Shown here piece after piece: positions 26,091 through 34,844 of a stretch of DNA of 64,000 bases. Numbering within the stretch: the first letter of the stretch is position 1; each line of letters opens with the position of its first letter. Source of the DNA: JBBQWR01 sp038210495. Lineage in GTDB: Bacteria; Planctomycetota; Planctomycetia; Pirellulales; DATAWG01. The notes under the pieces were generated by a model, which worked only from the letters and a program-made list of their open reading frames with translations, was not told where the DNA came from and made no database searches. The DNA lies in the NCBI GenBank assembly GCA_038210495.1, contig JBBQWR010000013.1:1-64000 (forward strand), given 5' to 3'. Made by a program: the position numbers and the translations under genes.

Positions 26091-29000
26091 TCAGGCCCGG
26101 GGCGCCGATTTGACGTCGGCGGTCGCGGCGATTTGAGTTAAACGATCGCCGGCCCAAGCCAGCCAATCGGAACTTGGCCACGCATACGGACGGAATTTTT
26201 CCGCGCGGCCTTCTTCTTCGTTGTAATATAGCGCCAAATGCGGGCCGAGCTTGCCGGCGAGCGGCGTGTCGATCAGTTGGCTGGAGTCGGCGCCGCTCAT
26301 CTGAAACAGCACGCGGAGATCGAACTCCCGAAGACCTTGGCGGTCGACGGTGCGGTTCAGATTGTTCAGCGTATCGCACCAGGTGATCGTGTAGACGCCC
26401 ACCGCCGGTCCTTCTCGTAGGATATCGCTGAACTGCACTCCCGGGCTGACGGCCTTCGCCTCAGTACCAAACGAATAGCCGAATTCTTCTCCCTTGCGCA
26501 GATCTCGGAACCGGCCGAGATCGTAGATGAATAAGTAAATCGCCGGCGCGTCGGCGTGATCGGTTGCTTGACGACGCTGGACTTCGGCCGCGATTTCGGC
26601 GATGACCTGGGGCACATCGCGACGGCCGGCGACACGAACCGGATGCGGAATGGTCGCAGCCAGCTCGGCCAGTGTCGGCCCCGGACGATCAGCGGCCCGC
26701 GTCGGTTCGAGCAGATAGAACCGGGCCTCGGACGTGAGCGCGTGACCACCATGCGAGCCATTGCCGTTGGTCGCGGCCGGTCGGTCATCGTCGTAGTCCG
26801 AATCGTGAGACGCCTCGGGGCCAGCGCCGTTCGCCTGCGCCATGTTTCCGAGCGGGATGCCCGCCAGCGGCGATCCCAGCGACAATGAGCCGAGACCGCG
26901 CTCTGGTTCGGGCGGAGGCGGCGCGGGCAGCTTCCCTCTGGCGGGCAGCCGTTGGGCCGCAAGACTGAGCATGGCCGTGGCCAAGATCGCCCGGGCCGCC
27001 TCGTCGCGCTGGCCAATGATCAACAGATTACAACCATTTTGCGGACGGAACACGGCCGCAGTGGGATCCTTGATCGCGATCGCCTCGCCCATCCAGGCCG
27101 CCGGATCGCGGGGACCGCTGGGCAGCGAATCCGCCGAGAGCAGGGCGTGCAACAGTCGGTTCCGCGAGATGTCGGCTGGGACGTTGCCCTCGAACACGAT
27201 TTGCTTCGGAACGAACGGCGGCACGCTGGCCATCGCCCGCTGGTGCAAGTCCTTCAAGTAAACCTCGCGCCGCTCGTCGGAAAGCCAAACGACTTGGAAT
27301 GGGTTGTTGCCGATCACCATGCCGTTGGCGTCGTTGTAGATCGCCTCACCCGGCCGGGACAACAATCGGGCCGCCGAATTATCCTCGCTGAGGATCAAGT
27401 GGGCGTCGTTCTCGCTGCATTGCAGGGCGATGCGGACCGCCATCTGGCCGATCGTGCTTCGCGCCAAGCTGTAGGCGCCCCCAAGCGTCTGCGACCCGAG
27501 CATCACGTGAATGCCGAACGCGCGACCTTGCCGAACCAATCGATCGAGCAACAGCGTCGCGTCTTGAGCCAGCTTGTCGTCCTCGACAAACAGCTCTTGA
27601 AATTCGTCAACGACCAATAACACGCGCGGCATCGTCGCTCCAGGCTGAGCACTGCGGAACGAAGCCAAGTCCTGCACGCCCAGGTTGCGAAACACATCGC
27701 CGCGGCGCTTCAGCTCCGCGTCCAAGCTTTGCAGCACGCTGATGCCGAACTCTCGCTCGCTTTCGATCGCGATGACCCGCGCGTGCGGCAATTCGTGGGT
27801 GGCATAAGTTTTGAACTCCACCCCCTTTTTGAAGTCGATCAGATACAACTCGATCTCGGCCGGGCTATAGGTCAGCGCCAGATTCGTGATCAGCGCATGC
27901 AAGAGCGTCGATTTGCCGGAGCCGGTTTTGCCGGCCACGAGCACGTGCTGCGAGGTACCATGCCCCAGCCGCAGATGCTGGAGCTTTGTGGCGCCCGCTC
28001 GGCCCAGCGGCACGTCGATGCCGTGCGAAGTGCTGCCCGCCCACCACTTGTCGTCGGCCGGCGCGATATACTCGAACGGGACTTGCACGCGGCGCGAGTC
28101 CTTCGCGTTCTCGCCCACGAGTTGGACGATCTGCGTGAATCGCTCCTCCGGCGGCGGAGTGTCGACCGTCAGTGGATATTTGCCCAAGTCGGGCTGCTTC
28201 CATTTGAACGATTGCGCCTTGGCGTCCCACGTGAGATTTGTGCTATGGGCCTCGATGTCCTTCATGTCGAAACGCATCGGCAGCGGCTGACCGCTGTCGG
28301 TCGTCATCAGCACATACACTCCGCAGCGAGCCCCGCTGGCCGCGATGCTCGTCAGCCGACGGGCGGCGGATTCGGTGAAATTGACCGGAAAATTGGCGAC
28401 GACCAAGATACGAAACGCCTCGGCCACTTCTCCCGCGAACACGTTGTATTCGGCGATCGATTGAAAATCGTTTCGCAAATACTTCTGGATCACGTTCTCC
28501 ATCTGCTCGGTCAGATCGGCCAGCCGGGCTTCGATGTGCTGCGGCTCCGTCCAGATGCGATTGGTCACCAGCACGTCGTCGAAGTCGGCCAGATGCATGA
28601 AGCCGGCGAAGTTTTCGCCCAGCCCGACCGGATCGATAATCGTGTATCGCAGCTTGCCCGGCGGAATCGTCGCCAGCATCCGAAGCATGACCGATTGCAG
28701 GACTTGGACGGCGGCGGCGCGCCCTTCGCCGGCGGCTTGAATCAAGAGCGACGCATTGTGCGGAAAAGGCAACAGCGCGGGCAGCGACAGCTCCGTCGGT
28801 CCCGGCGGCTGCAAACGCGCATCGCTCGAAATGCCGCCGCGAATCTGGTCCAGCCGAATCGTGGTGTCGCCGAACCGAATGGCCGGCGGCGGAATATCGG
28901 GCGGCGTCCAGGCTTGCCACCCCGGGCCATCCCAATCGGGAAAATATTTCTCGCTTTCGGCGGTCATCTCGGCCAGCACGGCATAAACCTGCTGCATGCC

Positions 29001-30227
29001 GGAGCGATAGTCCTGTTCGAGCGTGGCCCACTCGCTTTCGTGACGTTGACGGCTTTCCTTAAGCGATCGATCGTAGCGCGACTGCGCGTCGGCCGATTCT
29101 CGCTCGAAGCGCGTGCGGCGCTCGGCCAGCAGACCGGGATACTTTTCGTTCGAATCGCGTAGCATCGATTCACGACGAGCCACCAGATTGGCCTCGCGGC
29201 GGTGAAATGCGTCGTCGGCCTCGGTCAAGGTCCCGTCTCGATCGCTGATAATCTCGTTCATTCGCGTGAGCTGCCGCTCCTTGGCCTTGCGAATGTCTCG
29301 CCGGTGCCGTTTGGCCATTTTGGCCCATTGGGCTTCGTAATAAGCTTTCGCGTCGACCTGACATTGCTCTTTGAGAACGTCGCCGTCGGCCAGCGCTCGG
29401 CGAATCGCGGCGCACTTGGCGGCCGCTTGCGAGAACGCCCGGTGGTGCAGCCACAGCAATGCCGCGATGATCGCGACGGCCGACGACGCGACGCCGACGC
29501 CTAACTTGAGCCAAATGCTCGGCGCCAACAGAGCCGACATCGTCATCGCGAGCACGAAAATGGCCACGCCGATCAGCTGCGGACGGATGTCGATGAATAG
29601 CTTGGGCGCGACGAGGCGCTGCAGCTGGTCGAGCTCAACGATCGCCCGATCGGCGCACCGCGGGAATGCGCTAAACGGATCGCCGGCCGCGTCGACCGGC
29701 CGATCTTCGATGGGCTGAGCTTCCCACGCCGCGTGCAGCCGGCACTTGTCGAGATACTGCCAAGTCAGGTCGACGATTTTGTTGAGCGACGCCGTTGTGC
29801 CGGCGACCTTGGCCTGAACCCGCTCGAATTGCTCGAGCAGGCCGGGATGGGCCGCCTCGAACACGGTCGTCGCCTGCCAGGTGTCCTGATCGAGTTGTTT
29901 GTTCGCTTCTTGTTCGCGATCGCTGTACTTCTCCTGCACGCGCTCGCGGGCTTCTTCGAGTTCCGCGGCGGCCGTGGCGTGTTGGCTTTGATAATCGTCG
30001 TTTGGGCTCGAGAGGGCCGCGTCGAATTGACGTTGTAACTCGGCGAGTTCGGCTTGGAACGACTTGGCCACCTGCTCGCGAGTGACGCGAAATTCGCGCT
30101 CGATCGTCTCCGTGCGATCGGCGAGCTCTTTATGAACGCGTTTTTCGGCGGCCTCGCGCTCGGCGGCCAAGCGGTGCAGATCGGCGAGCAGATTTCGCTG
30201 GTGCTCGAGCGATAGAAGACTAGTCAT
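26091..30227 (-). CDS. FtsK/SpoIIIE-like ATPase of an ESX-like (type VII) secretion operon
   Basis: A 1378-residue membrane ATPase. Residues 1-215 form a coiled coil rich in E, Q, R and A. Two transmembrane helices lie near 220-270 (LIGVAIFVLAMTMSALLAP; VASSAVAIIAALLWL), followed by another coiled coil to about 430. The FtsK domain has Walker A AGKTGSGKST near residue 765 and Walker B VLLVVDEFQEL near 870, with a conserved GSQTLGGAYSL arm. A second, degenerate nucleotide-binding domain begins near 1090 (NLLIIGQRDEAARA), where the lysine and serine are lost. This layout resembles EccC/EssC of type VII secretion. Two WXG100-like genes and a helical gene lie directly upstream on the same strand. 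No EccB, EccD, EccE, EssA, EssB or YukD-like gene is in the window. Confidence 0.85.
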   Translation of the reverse strand: MTSLLSLEHQRNLLADLHRLAAEREAAEKRVHKELADRTETIEREFRVTREQVAKSFQAELAELQRQFDAALSSPNDDYQSQHATAAAELEEARERVQEKYSDREQEANKQLDQDTWQATTVFEAAHPGLLEQFERVQAKVAGTTASLNKIVDLTWQYLDKCRLHAAWEAQPIEDRPVDAAGDPFSAFPRCADRAIVELDQLQRLVAPKLFIDIRPQLIGVAIFVLAMTMSALLAPSIWLKLGVGVASSAVAIIAALLWLHHRAFSQAAAKCAAIRRALADGDVLKEQCQVDAKAYYEAQWAKMAKRHRRDIRKAKERQLTRMNEIISDRDGTLTEADDAFHRREANLVARRESMLRDSNEKYPGLLAERRTRFERESADAQSRYDRSLKESRQRHESEWATLEQDYRSGMQQVYAVLAEMTAESEKYFPDWDGPGWQAWTPPDIPPPAIRFGDTTIRLDQIRGGISSDARLQPPGPTELSLPALLPFPHNASLLIQAAGEGRAAAVQVLQSVMLRMLATIPPGKLRYTIIDPVGLGENFAGFMHLADFDDVLVTNRIWTEPQHIEARLADLTEQMENVIQKYLRNDFQSIAEYNVFAGEVAEAFRILVVANFPVNFTESAARRLTSIAASGARCGVYVLMTTDSGQPLPMRFDMKDIEAHSTNLTWDAKAQSFKWKQPDLGKYPLTVDTPPPEERFTQIVQLVGENAKDSRRVQVPFEYIAPADDKWWAGSTSHGIDVPLGRAGATKLQHLRLGHGTSQHVLVAGKTGSGKSTLLHALITNLALTYSPAEIELYLIDFKKGVEFKTYATHELPHARVIAIESEREFGISVLQSLDAELKRRGDVFRNLGVQDLASFRSAQPGATMPRVLLVVDEFQELFVEDDKLAQDATLLLDRLVRQGRAFGIHVMLGSQTLGGAYSLARSTIGQMAVRIALQCSENDAHLILSEDNSAARLLSRPGEAIYNDANGMVIGNNPFQVVWLSDERREVYLKDLHQRAMASVPPFVPKQIVFEGNVPADISRNRLLHALLSADSLPSGPRDPAAWMGEAIAIKDPTAAVFRPQNGCNLLIIGQRDEAARAILATAMLSLAAQRLPARGKLPAPPPPEPERGLGSLSLGSPLAGIPLGNMAQANGAGPEASHDSDYDDDRPAATNGNGSHGGHALTSEARFYLLEPTRAADRPGPTLAELAATIPHPVRVAGRRDVPQVIAEIAAEVQRRQATDHADAPAIYLFIYDLGRFRDLRKGEEFGYSFGTEAKAVSPGVQFSDILREGPAVGVYTITWCDTLNNLNRTVDRQGLREFDLRVLFQMSGADSSQLIDTPLAGKLGPHLALYYNEEEGRAEKFRPYAWPSSDWLAWAGDRLTQIAATADVKSAPRA

Positions 30228-30272
30228 GCGACAAAAATGAACCGTTTGTGCCCCAATTTAAAAACTTCATCG

Positions 30273-30494
30273 TCAATTGCAATCTCGCTGCGCCCGTTCG
30301 AGGACGTCGGCCAAGCGGGAAATCGCGTCGAGGGTCAGATGCACCTTCGGCTCGAGCGGCGCGAGATGGTCCTCTTCGAACCGGCGGCTGGCCACGTCTT
30401 GCCACTGGTCCTTCGTTTCCTGCCAATGCAGCATTAGGTTCTTAAGCGACTCGGAGAGCTTGGTCGCGCCCGAGACGAGATCGCCGGCAATCAT
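30273..30494 (-). CDS. small WXG100-like protein
   Basis: A 73-residue helical-hairpin protein. The helices LVSGATKLSESLKNLMLHW and RFEEDHLAPLEPKVHLTLDAISRLADVL flank a turn with KDQWQDVASRRF, where W-x-D stands in place of the classic W-x-G of ESAT-6-type proteins. Length is at the short end of the family. The ATG overlaps the stop of the upstream helical gene as ATGA, and the FtsK-like gene starts 45 bases downstream. It may be a secreted substrate or a structural partner of the ATPase. Confidence 0.65.
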   Translation of the reverse strand: MIAGDLVSGATKLSESLKNLMLHWQETKDQWQDVASRRFEEDHLAPLEPKVHLTLDAISRLADVLERAQRDCN

Positions 30495-31204
30495 GAGGGG
30501 GCCTCCGAGACGTGCGGCGCCGCGACTTCCAAAGTGGATGTCTCGCTTACGACAGGATCCGAATTCTCGTCCGGCGCTATCGGCTTCTCGGCGCTGTCCG
30601 CGGGATCGCTATCGGTCGGAATCCTGTCTGACGGATTGGCCATCGAGCGACATTCCTCGGCGCGATCGATATGCGATTGCGACATGGCGCGCGGAGCGAT
30701 CGTCGAAAAATACGTATCCAGAGCCGCCAGGATCCGATCCATTGAGGCCATCGCTTTGGGCAGATCGCCGTCGAGCAGGGCGGCGAACTGCGACATCCGG
30801 CCGATGTATTCGTTCAACTCGTGTTGCACGGCGCGGGTCCATTTTTTCACCGCCTCGGCCTTTTGCTCGGCGAGCTTGAGCCGGTCCTGAGCGCGCTGCA
30901 AGGCTTTCTGCTCGTCGATGCACGAAGGCGTGTAGCCGTCCATGCCTTTGAACGTCCGGGCGTTGTGCAAGTCGTCGCGAGCCCGCGCTACGGCTTCCAT
31001 GGCCCGGCGAATTTCGCTTCGCCAAAATTGAGCCCGATCGACGGCGATGTAGTCGTAAGCCCGGCGGATTTCGACTTCGAGGCCGATGACCCCTTTTTTC
31101 GACTCGGCGACATAGCTCGCCAGCGCGCCGCGAAAATCCTGCAAGGCGGCCAGAGAATGAACGTGGGCTTTTTCGTGCATAATTGCCGCGACAATGGCCG
31201 CCAA
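30491..31204 (-). CDS. helical protein of the ESX-like operon
   Basis: A 237-residue protein, predicted from sequence to be a long helical bundle: SLAALQDFRGALASYVAESKK, EVEIRRAYDYIAVDRAQFWR, RRAMEAVARARDDLHNARTF, QKALQRAQDRLKLAEQKAEA and MSQFAALLDGDLPKAMASMDR. Residues after about 180 are acidic, Pro/Ser-rich and probably disordered. The start is an uncommon TTG at 31204 supported by GAGG; an ATG eight codons later is possible. It lies 37 bases after the WXG-like gene and overlaps the next gene. It resembles helical companions of FtsK/WXG loci in bacteria, but has no named domain. It could be an LXG-like substrate or adaptor. Confidence 0.7.
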   Translation of the reverse strand: MAAIVAAIMHEKAHVHSLAALQDFRGALASYVAESKKGVIGLEVEIRRAYDYIAVDRAQFWRSEIRRAMEAVARARDDLHNARTFKGMDGYTPSCIDEQKALQRAQDRLKLAEQKAEAVKKWTRAVQHELNEYIGRMSQFAALLDGDLPKAMASMDRILAALDTYFSTIAPRAMSQSHIDRAEECRSMANPSDRIPTDSDPADSAEKPIAPDENSDPVVSETSTLEVAAPHVSEAPS

Positions 31205-31241
31205 GGGCTCGCCTCGTTCCTCGTAACTCCCGACTTCCCCC

Positions 31242-31514
31242 CTACCGCTGCTGGAGATATTCCTCCGCGCGTTCGGCTTTGCGAATCAAGTACGGGACAT
31301 ACTGATCGGTCGACTCGACGAATCGACGCAGCACTTGAATTTGCTGCTCGAAGTCCTCGAGGAATTTCTTTTGTTCTTGATCGCGCCAGGTGGACCCCAA
31401 GCCGGCGACCTGCCGCTGGACCACCGCCATTTGGTTAAGCAGTTCGCCCGTGAACTGCTTCAGATTGTGAGCGAAACGACGGACTTCGCCCGGATCGACA
31501 ATTGCCTGCGACAT
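31242..31514 (-). CDS. WXG100-superfamily small protein
   Basis: A 90-residue protein of the ESAT-6/WXG100 type. Helix 1 is VRRFAHNLKQFTGELLNQMAVVQRQV. The turn is GLGSTWRDQEQKKFLEDF, with W-R-D in the W-x-G position. Helix 2 is EQQIQVLRRFVESTDQYVPYLIRKAERAEEYL, carrying aromatic and charged residues toward the end as in secretion signals (the last part YLIRKAERAEEYL). The start at 31514 has GGAG nine bases upstream; longer in-frame starts would add a non-helical extension. First gene of the four-gene operon ending in the FtsK-like ATPase. Confidence 0.75.
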   Translation of the reverse strand: MSQAIVDPGEVRRFAHNLKQFTGELLNQMAVVQRQVAGLGSTWRDQEQKKFLEDFEQQIQVLRRFVESTDQYVPYLIRKAERAEEYLQQR

Positions 31515-31863
31515 GCCTGCATTCTCCGGCCTGTGAAATGATTCGTTGGGCTCTTTCGCCGGGTGAGCCGCTATTCTCATCATAACCGCTGGCCGGGCGG
31601 GGAGGAGATAGGCGGGAAAGATTTCAGGCGGGCCGAGGGAGGGTGTGTATGCGTCGCGTGGCCGGGGTTGGATGAATGAGAACGCATCGGGTGGCCGGGG
31701 CTGGAGGCGCTTCGCCGAAGGCCCGGTTGCGCGATCGAAAAATAATCCCGACCGCTGTTTTGCCGTAGCGGAAAGGGGTGGAAGTCGAGATATGTGGACC
31801 GCTCGTAGGGCGGCGAGTTGTGTGATTTCGCGAAAGATTCCCGACTCCGAAGCAAGGCTCCTG
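31515..31863. other. intergenic region with family B palindrome copy 4
   Basis: This region carries GGCCGGGGCTGGAGGCGC followed by TTCGCCGAAGGCCCGG at 31694-31726, the family B repeat, and a partial half-copy about 31660. No gene is supported. It should contain the promoter of the ESX-like operon at its left part, but I find no convincing boxes. Confidence 0.5.
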
Positions 31864-32568
31864 TTATCTGAGTCCCTCGAACAACGCCGAACCGACTCGC
31901 ACGATCGTGGCGCCTTCTTCGATCGCGACTTCAAAATCGCCGCTCATTCCCATCGAAAGTTCGCGAAACGAGATGTTCGGCGGCGCCGTTTGGCTGAGGC
32001 GATCGCGCAGCTCTCGCAGTTGGCTGAATTCTCGCCGGGCGTCGCCCAAATTTCCCTCTCGACCGGCCATCGTCATGAGTCCTTGCACGTCGACGTGCTT
32101 GAATTTGGCAATCTGCGTTAGGTTGGCGGCCATCTCATCCGGCTTGAATCCATGCTTCGTCTGGTCTCCGGAGATATTGACCTCCAGCAGAATCGGCGCC
32201 GCTTGGCCCAAGACTGCGGCGGCCGTGTCGATGGCGACGATCAGTCGCAAGCTATCGGCCGAATGAATCAGCGAGACAAGCGGCAGGGTTTGCTCGATCT
32301 TGTTCCGCTGTAGATGGCCGATCAAGTGCCACTGGATTGGTAGCGCCTGAAGCGAGTGCGCCTTGCTCCAAAGCTCTTGCGGCCGGGCCTCGCCGAGGTG
32401 GATGTTTCCGCTAAAATCAAGCACGCGGGCCAGTTCGCCAGCCACCTGCGAGTCGACATACTTGGTGACCGCCACGAGCGTGACGGCATCCGCCGGGTGC
32501 CCACTGCGTGCCGCGGCCGCGGCGATTTGTTCTCGGACCCGGGCGACATTGTCTTCCAATCGCGACAT
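31864..32568 (-). CDS. yggS: YggS-family PLP-binding homeostasis protein
   Basis: A 234-residue single-domain PLP-binding protein of the YggS/PROSC family, which controls pyridoxal phosphate and amino-acid homeostasis. The PLP lysine is in VAVTKYVDSQVA near residue 36. Other family sequences are HLGEARPQELWSKAHSL, WHLIGHLQRNKIEQTL, LEVNISGDQTKHGF, GLMTMAG and ELSMGMSGDFEVAIEEGATIVRVGSALF, all in the normal order. Length is standard. The usual proC or yggT neighbours are absent. Confidence 0.95.
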   Translation of the reverse strand: MSRLEDNVARVREQIAAAAARSGHPADAVTLVAVTKYVDSQVAGELARVLDFSGNIHLGEARPQELWSKAHSLQALPIQWHLIGHLQRNKIEQTLPLVSLIHSADSLRLIVAIDTAAAVLGQAAPILLEVNISGDQTKHGFKPDEMAANLTQIAKFKHVDVQGLMTMAGREGNLGDARREFSQLRELRDRLSQTAPPNISFRELSMGMSGDFEVAIEEGATIVRVGSALFEGLR

Positions 32569-32619
32569 CGGTTCACGGTCAGGTTGGCAATCGAAGTCGC
32601 TCGTTGGGCGGCGCGCGCC

Positions 32620-34632
32620 CTATTCGATTTCGATGATCGTTTGCGTTTCGCCATCGCGGCCGAACCGGGCGCAGAGAAAATCGGTCGATAGATTCTGGCC
32701 GAGCACCGTGCGATTGGCCGGCGCGGTCAGCGAGCGATAGACGAGCCATTGCCGCCGACCGAATTGCACCCGGTAGCCGGTGGCGATGTCGCGGGCAAGA
32801 TTCACGCGCTGCTGGGCTACCGTCAATCGCCGCCAGGTGAACGGTTTGTCGGCTCGGCGTTTCGAGAGATCGATCCACAGCGGAGCGTAAAGCGACTGTC
32901 CGCGAGCGATTTGGCTCAGCGTGAGTTGGCTGCCGGTGGCCGATAGCGAGCAGCCTCGAGCCTCGCGGCGCCATTCGCTCAGCGCCAAGGGGAGCGCCAG
33001 CGCTCGCCGTTTAGCCGCGCGAAGAAATAATTCGGTCGATTCGTCCGCCGATCGCGTTTCGACGCCCGAGACAAGCGGCAACTGCCCCCGATAAGAGAAA
33101 TCCTGGGTCTCATCGGCCAACACGGCGTCGGCCAGCAGCAAAAACTGGTCGTTTCGGGCGAGCAGCATTTGCCGCTGCATCTTGACGGCGCCGGCAAGCT
33201 CAATTTCCAACTCCAGATAATCGCAGTCGCGGTCGCTGAGCCAGCAGACTTCGCGCCAAGGTCCGATGGGAGCCGCGACCGCGCCGTTCGCTTGGACTTC
33301 GAAATCCCAGTTGCCGCTGAACAGGAGTTCCGATCCGAGCGCGACTTCAATGCGGGTCTGGTCTTGTTGAAATGCGACGCTCAATCGGTCGGCGCGGCTA
33401 GTCCAATCGCTTCGGAGCACGGCTAGTTCCGACCATTCGGAGTAGACGGCCGGCGACGGAAACTGCGTCAGCTTAATTTTTGGCGCGGCTTGCTTTCGCT
33501 GGCTCGACACGGTCAGGTTTGCGATGCGACGATTGTGTTTGTTCTTGACTAGCTCGCTGGCCACCTCGGCGAGCCAGCGGAAGTCGCGGCGCGAATAAGC
33601 GCCGCCCGCGATCGATCGAGTATTGCCGTTTTGCGACCCCGCCAGAGTGCACTCCGTGGCGACCGGCGCCGACTCAAGTGGCGAAAGCACGCACGTCCCA
33701 TCTTGCCGAGTCAATCGCCAAGCCTCGCGCACGGCCAAAGGGAATTGCTCCTCGGCGCTGGCGTTCCAGCAGCCATCGTCAAGATGCCCGCCCATCAACC
33801 GGCAGCGTGTCCAGCAGGCGATCAAGGGCCGAAACATCGCGAGATATTGTTGCTGCGGCAGCCCTTCGCCATCGAGCAATTCCTCGATTCCAACCGACAA
33901 CGCTTCGGTTGCGAGCGGAAGCAACTGGCGACAGGGCTTTAATTCGGGGAGCGAATAGGCCAGCGTCAGGCGCAACTCACCGCGAACTAACTGATGCGCT
34001 AGGGGATTGTCGCCCAGCGGCACGCGGGCGTCGACGGCCGCGTGCAACAGTCGCTCGAGGACTCGCCACCATAGGTCGCGCTGAAATAGATTGATTCGCG
34101 CGACGAGCAGATGCGACCAGCCGAGGCACTCCAGGGCCCAACCGCTATCGTGAGCCGACCCACTGCCGTTGACCGATTCGCCGCCGGCGCCCCCGAACTC
34201 TTCCAGCCAAGTCTCGGCGTTGGCCGCGACAATCGCGGCGGATGCGTTCCCGCTGCCGTGCCGACGGCCAAGCAGAGTGAGCAACCAACCGAGCCGGCGA
34301 GATATCGGCAGATCGGCGCTGCCCCAATTGAGCATCGAATGTTTGGATTTGCAGAGCTTAGCGGGCGGCAGTGGTTTTTTGCGGCGGAGCAGATGCTTCT
34401 TCCAAGCCTTCCAGCCGGCCGCGACATCTCCGGCGGCGTATGCGGCGAGGACCTTCTCCGGCGCACTTTCATCCCAGAGCGTTTCATCGGCGAATAATCC
34501 GGCAGGGCCGTCGCGCCGGGCCATTGGCGTCTCAGGCGTCAAGAGTCCGCTTGTCGCATGCTCGTGTAGCGCGGCGGCAATATCGGAGACACTCGCTGCG
34601 GCGCCGGGCTCGGTCGACTTTTCATAGGACAT
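32620..34632 (-). CDS. large conserved planctomycete protein, heparinase-II/III-like architecture
   Basis: A 670-residue protein without a signal peptide. The first 350 residues are helical and would suit an alpha/alpha toroid (WLLTLLGRRHGSG, FQRDLWWRVLERLLHAAVD, RGELRLTLAYSLPELKPCR). From about 400 on, it is rich in beta strands (RIEVALGSELLFSGNWDFEV, CDYLELEIELAGAVKMQRQM, FLLLADAVLADETQDFSYRG), as in the C-terminal sandwich of polysaccharide lyases of the heparinase II/III type. I cannot identify catalytic residues, so the assignment to that fold is an impression. It begins divergently from the YdjY gene. Confidence 0.5.
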   Translation of the reverse strand: MSYEKSTEPGAAASVSDIAAALHEHATSGLLTPETPMARRDGPAGLFADETLWDESAPEKVLAAYAAGDVAAGWKAWKKHLLRRKKPLPPAKLCKSKHSMLNWGSADLPISRRLGWLLTLLGRRHGSGNASAAIVAANAETWLEEFGGAGGESVNGSGSAHDSGWALECLGWSHLLVARINLFQRDLWWRVLERLLHAAVDARVPLGDNPLAHQLVRGELRLTLAYSLPELKPCRQLLPLATEALSVGIEELLDGEGLPQQQYLAMFRPLIACWTRCRLMGGHLDDGCWNASAEEQFPLAVREAWRLTRQDGTCVLSPLESAPVATECTLAGSQNGNTRSIAGGAYSRRDFRWLAEVASELVKNKHNRRIANLTVSSQRKQAAPKIKLTQFPSPAVYSEWSELAVLRSDWTSRADRLSVAFQQDQTRIEVALGSELLFSGNWDFEVQANGAVAAPIGPWREVCWLSDRDCDYLELEIELAGAVKMQRQMLLARNDQFLLLADAVLADETQDFSYRGQLPLVSGVETRSADESTELFLRAAKRRALALPLALSEWRREARGCSLSATGSQLTLSQIARGQSLYAPLWIDLSKRRADKPFTWRRLTVAQQRVNLARDIATGYRVQFGRRQWLVYRSLTAPANRTVLGQNLSTDFLCARFGRDGETQTIIEIE

Positions 34633-34844
34633 GCGTTGAACTGCCTTATCGCGAGTCGGTCGGCGGAATATCGTTTCCGGCGGATTCGCCGGCCACCCAC
34701 GGCTGCCTGTTATCTCTTCCGCGGACCGGGTATCTTAACAAATGCGAGGCCAGACCGACATTGGCCCCCGAGGTTTTCGCTAGGGCCGGCTAAGTCGGCT
34801 CAGAACGAGGTCGATCCAATATCTTCACGGTAACAGGTATCCCA

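Noticed and set aside
27729..29162. A 477-codon open frame antisense to the FtsK-like gene
   Set aside because: The opposite strand has clear Walker motifs and coherent domains; this one is low-complexity and Arg/Gln-rich.
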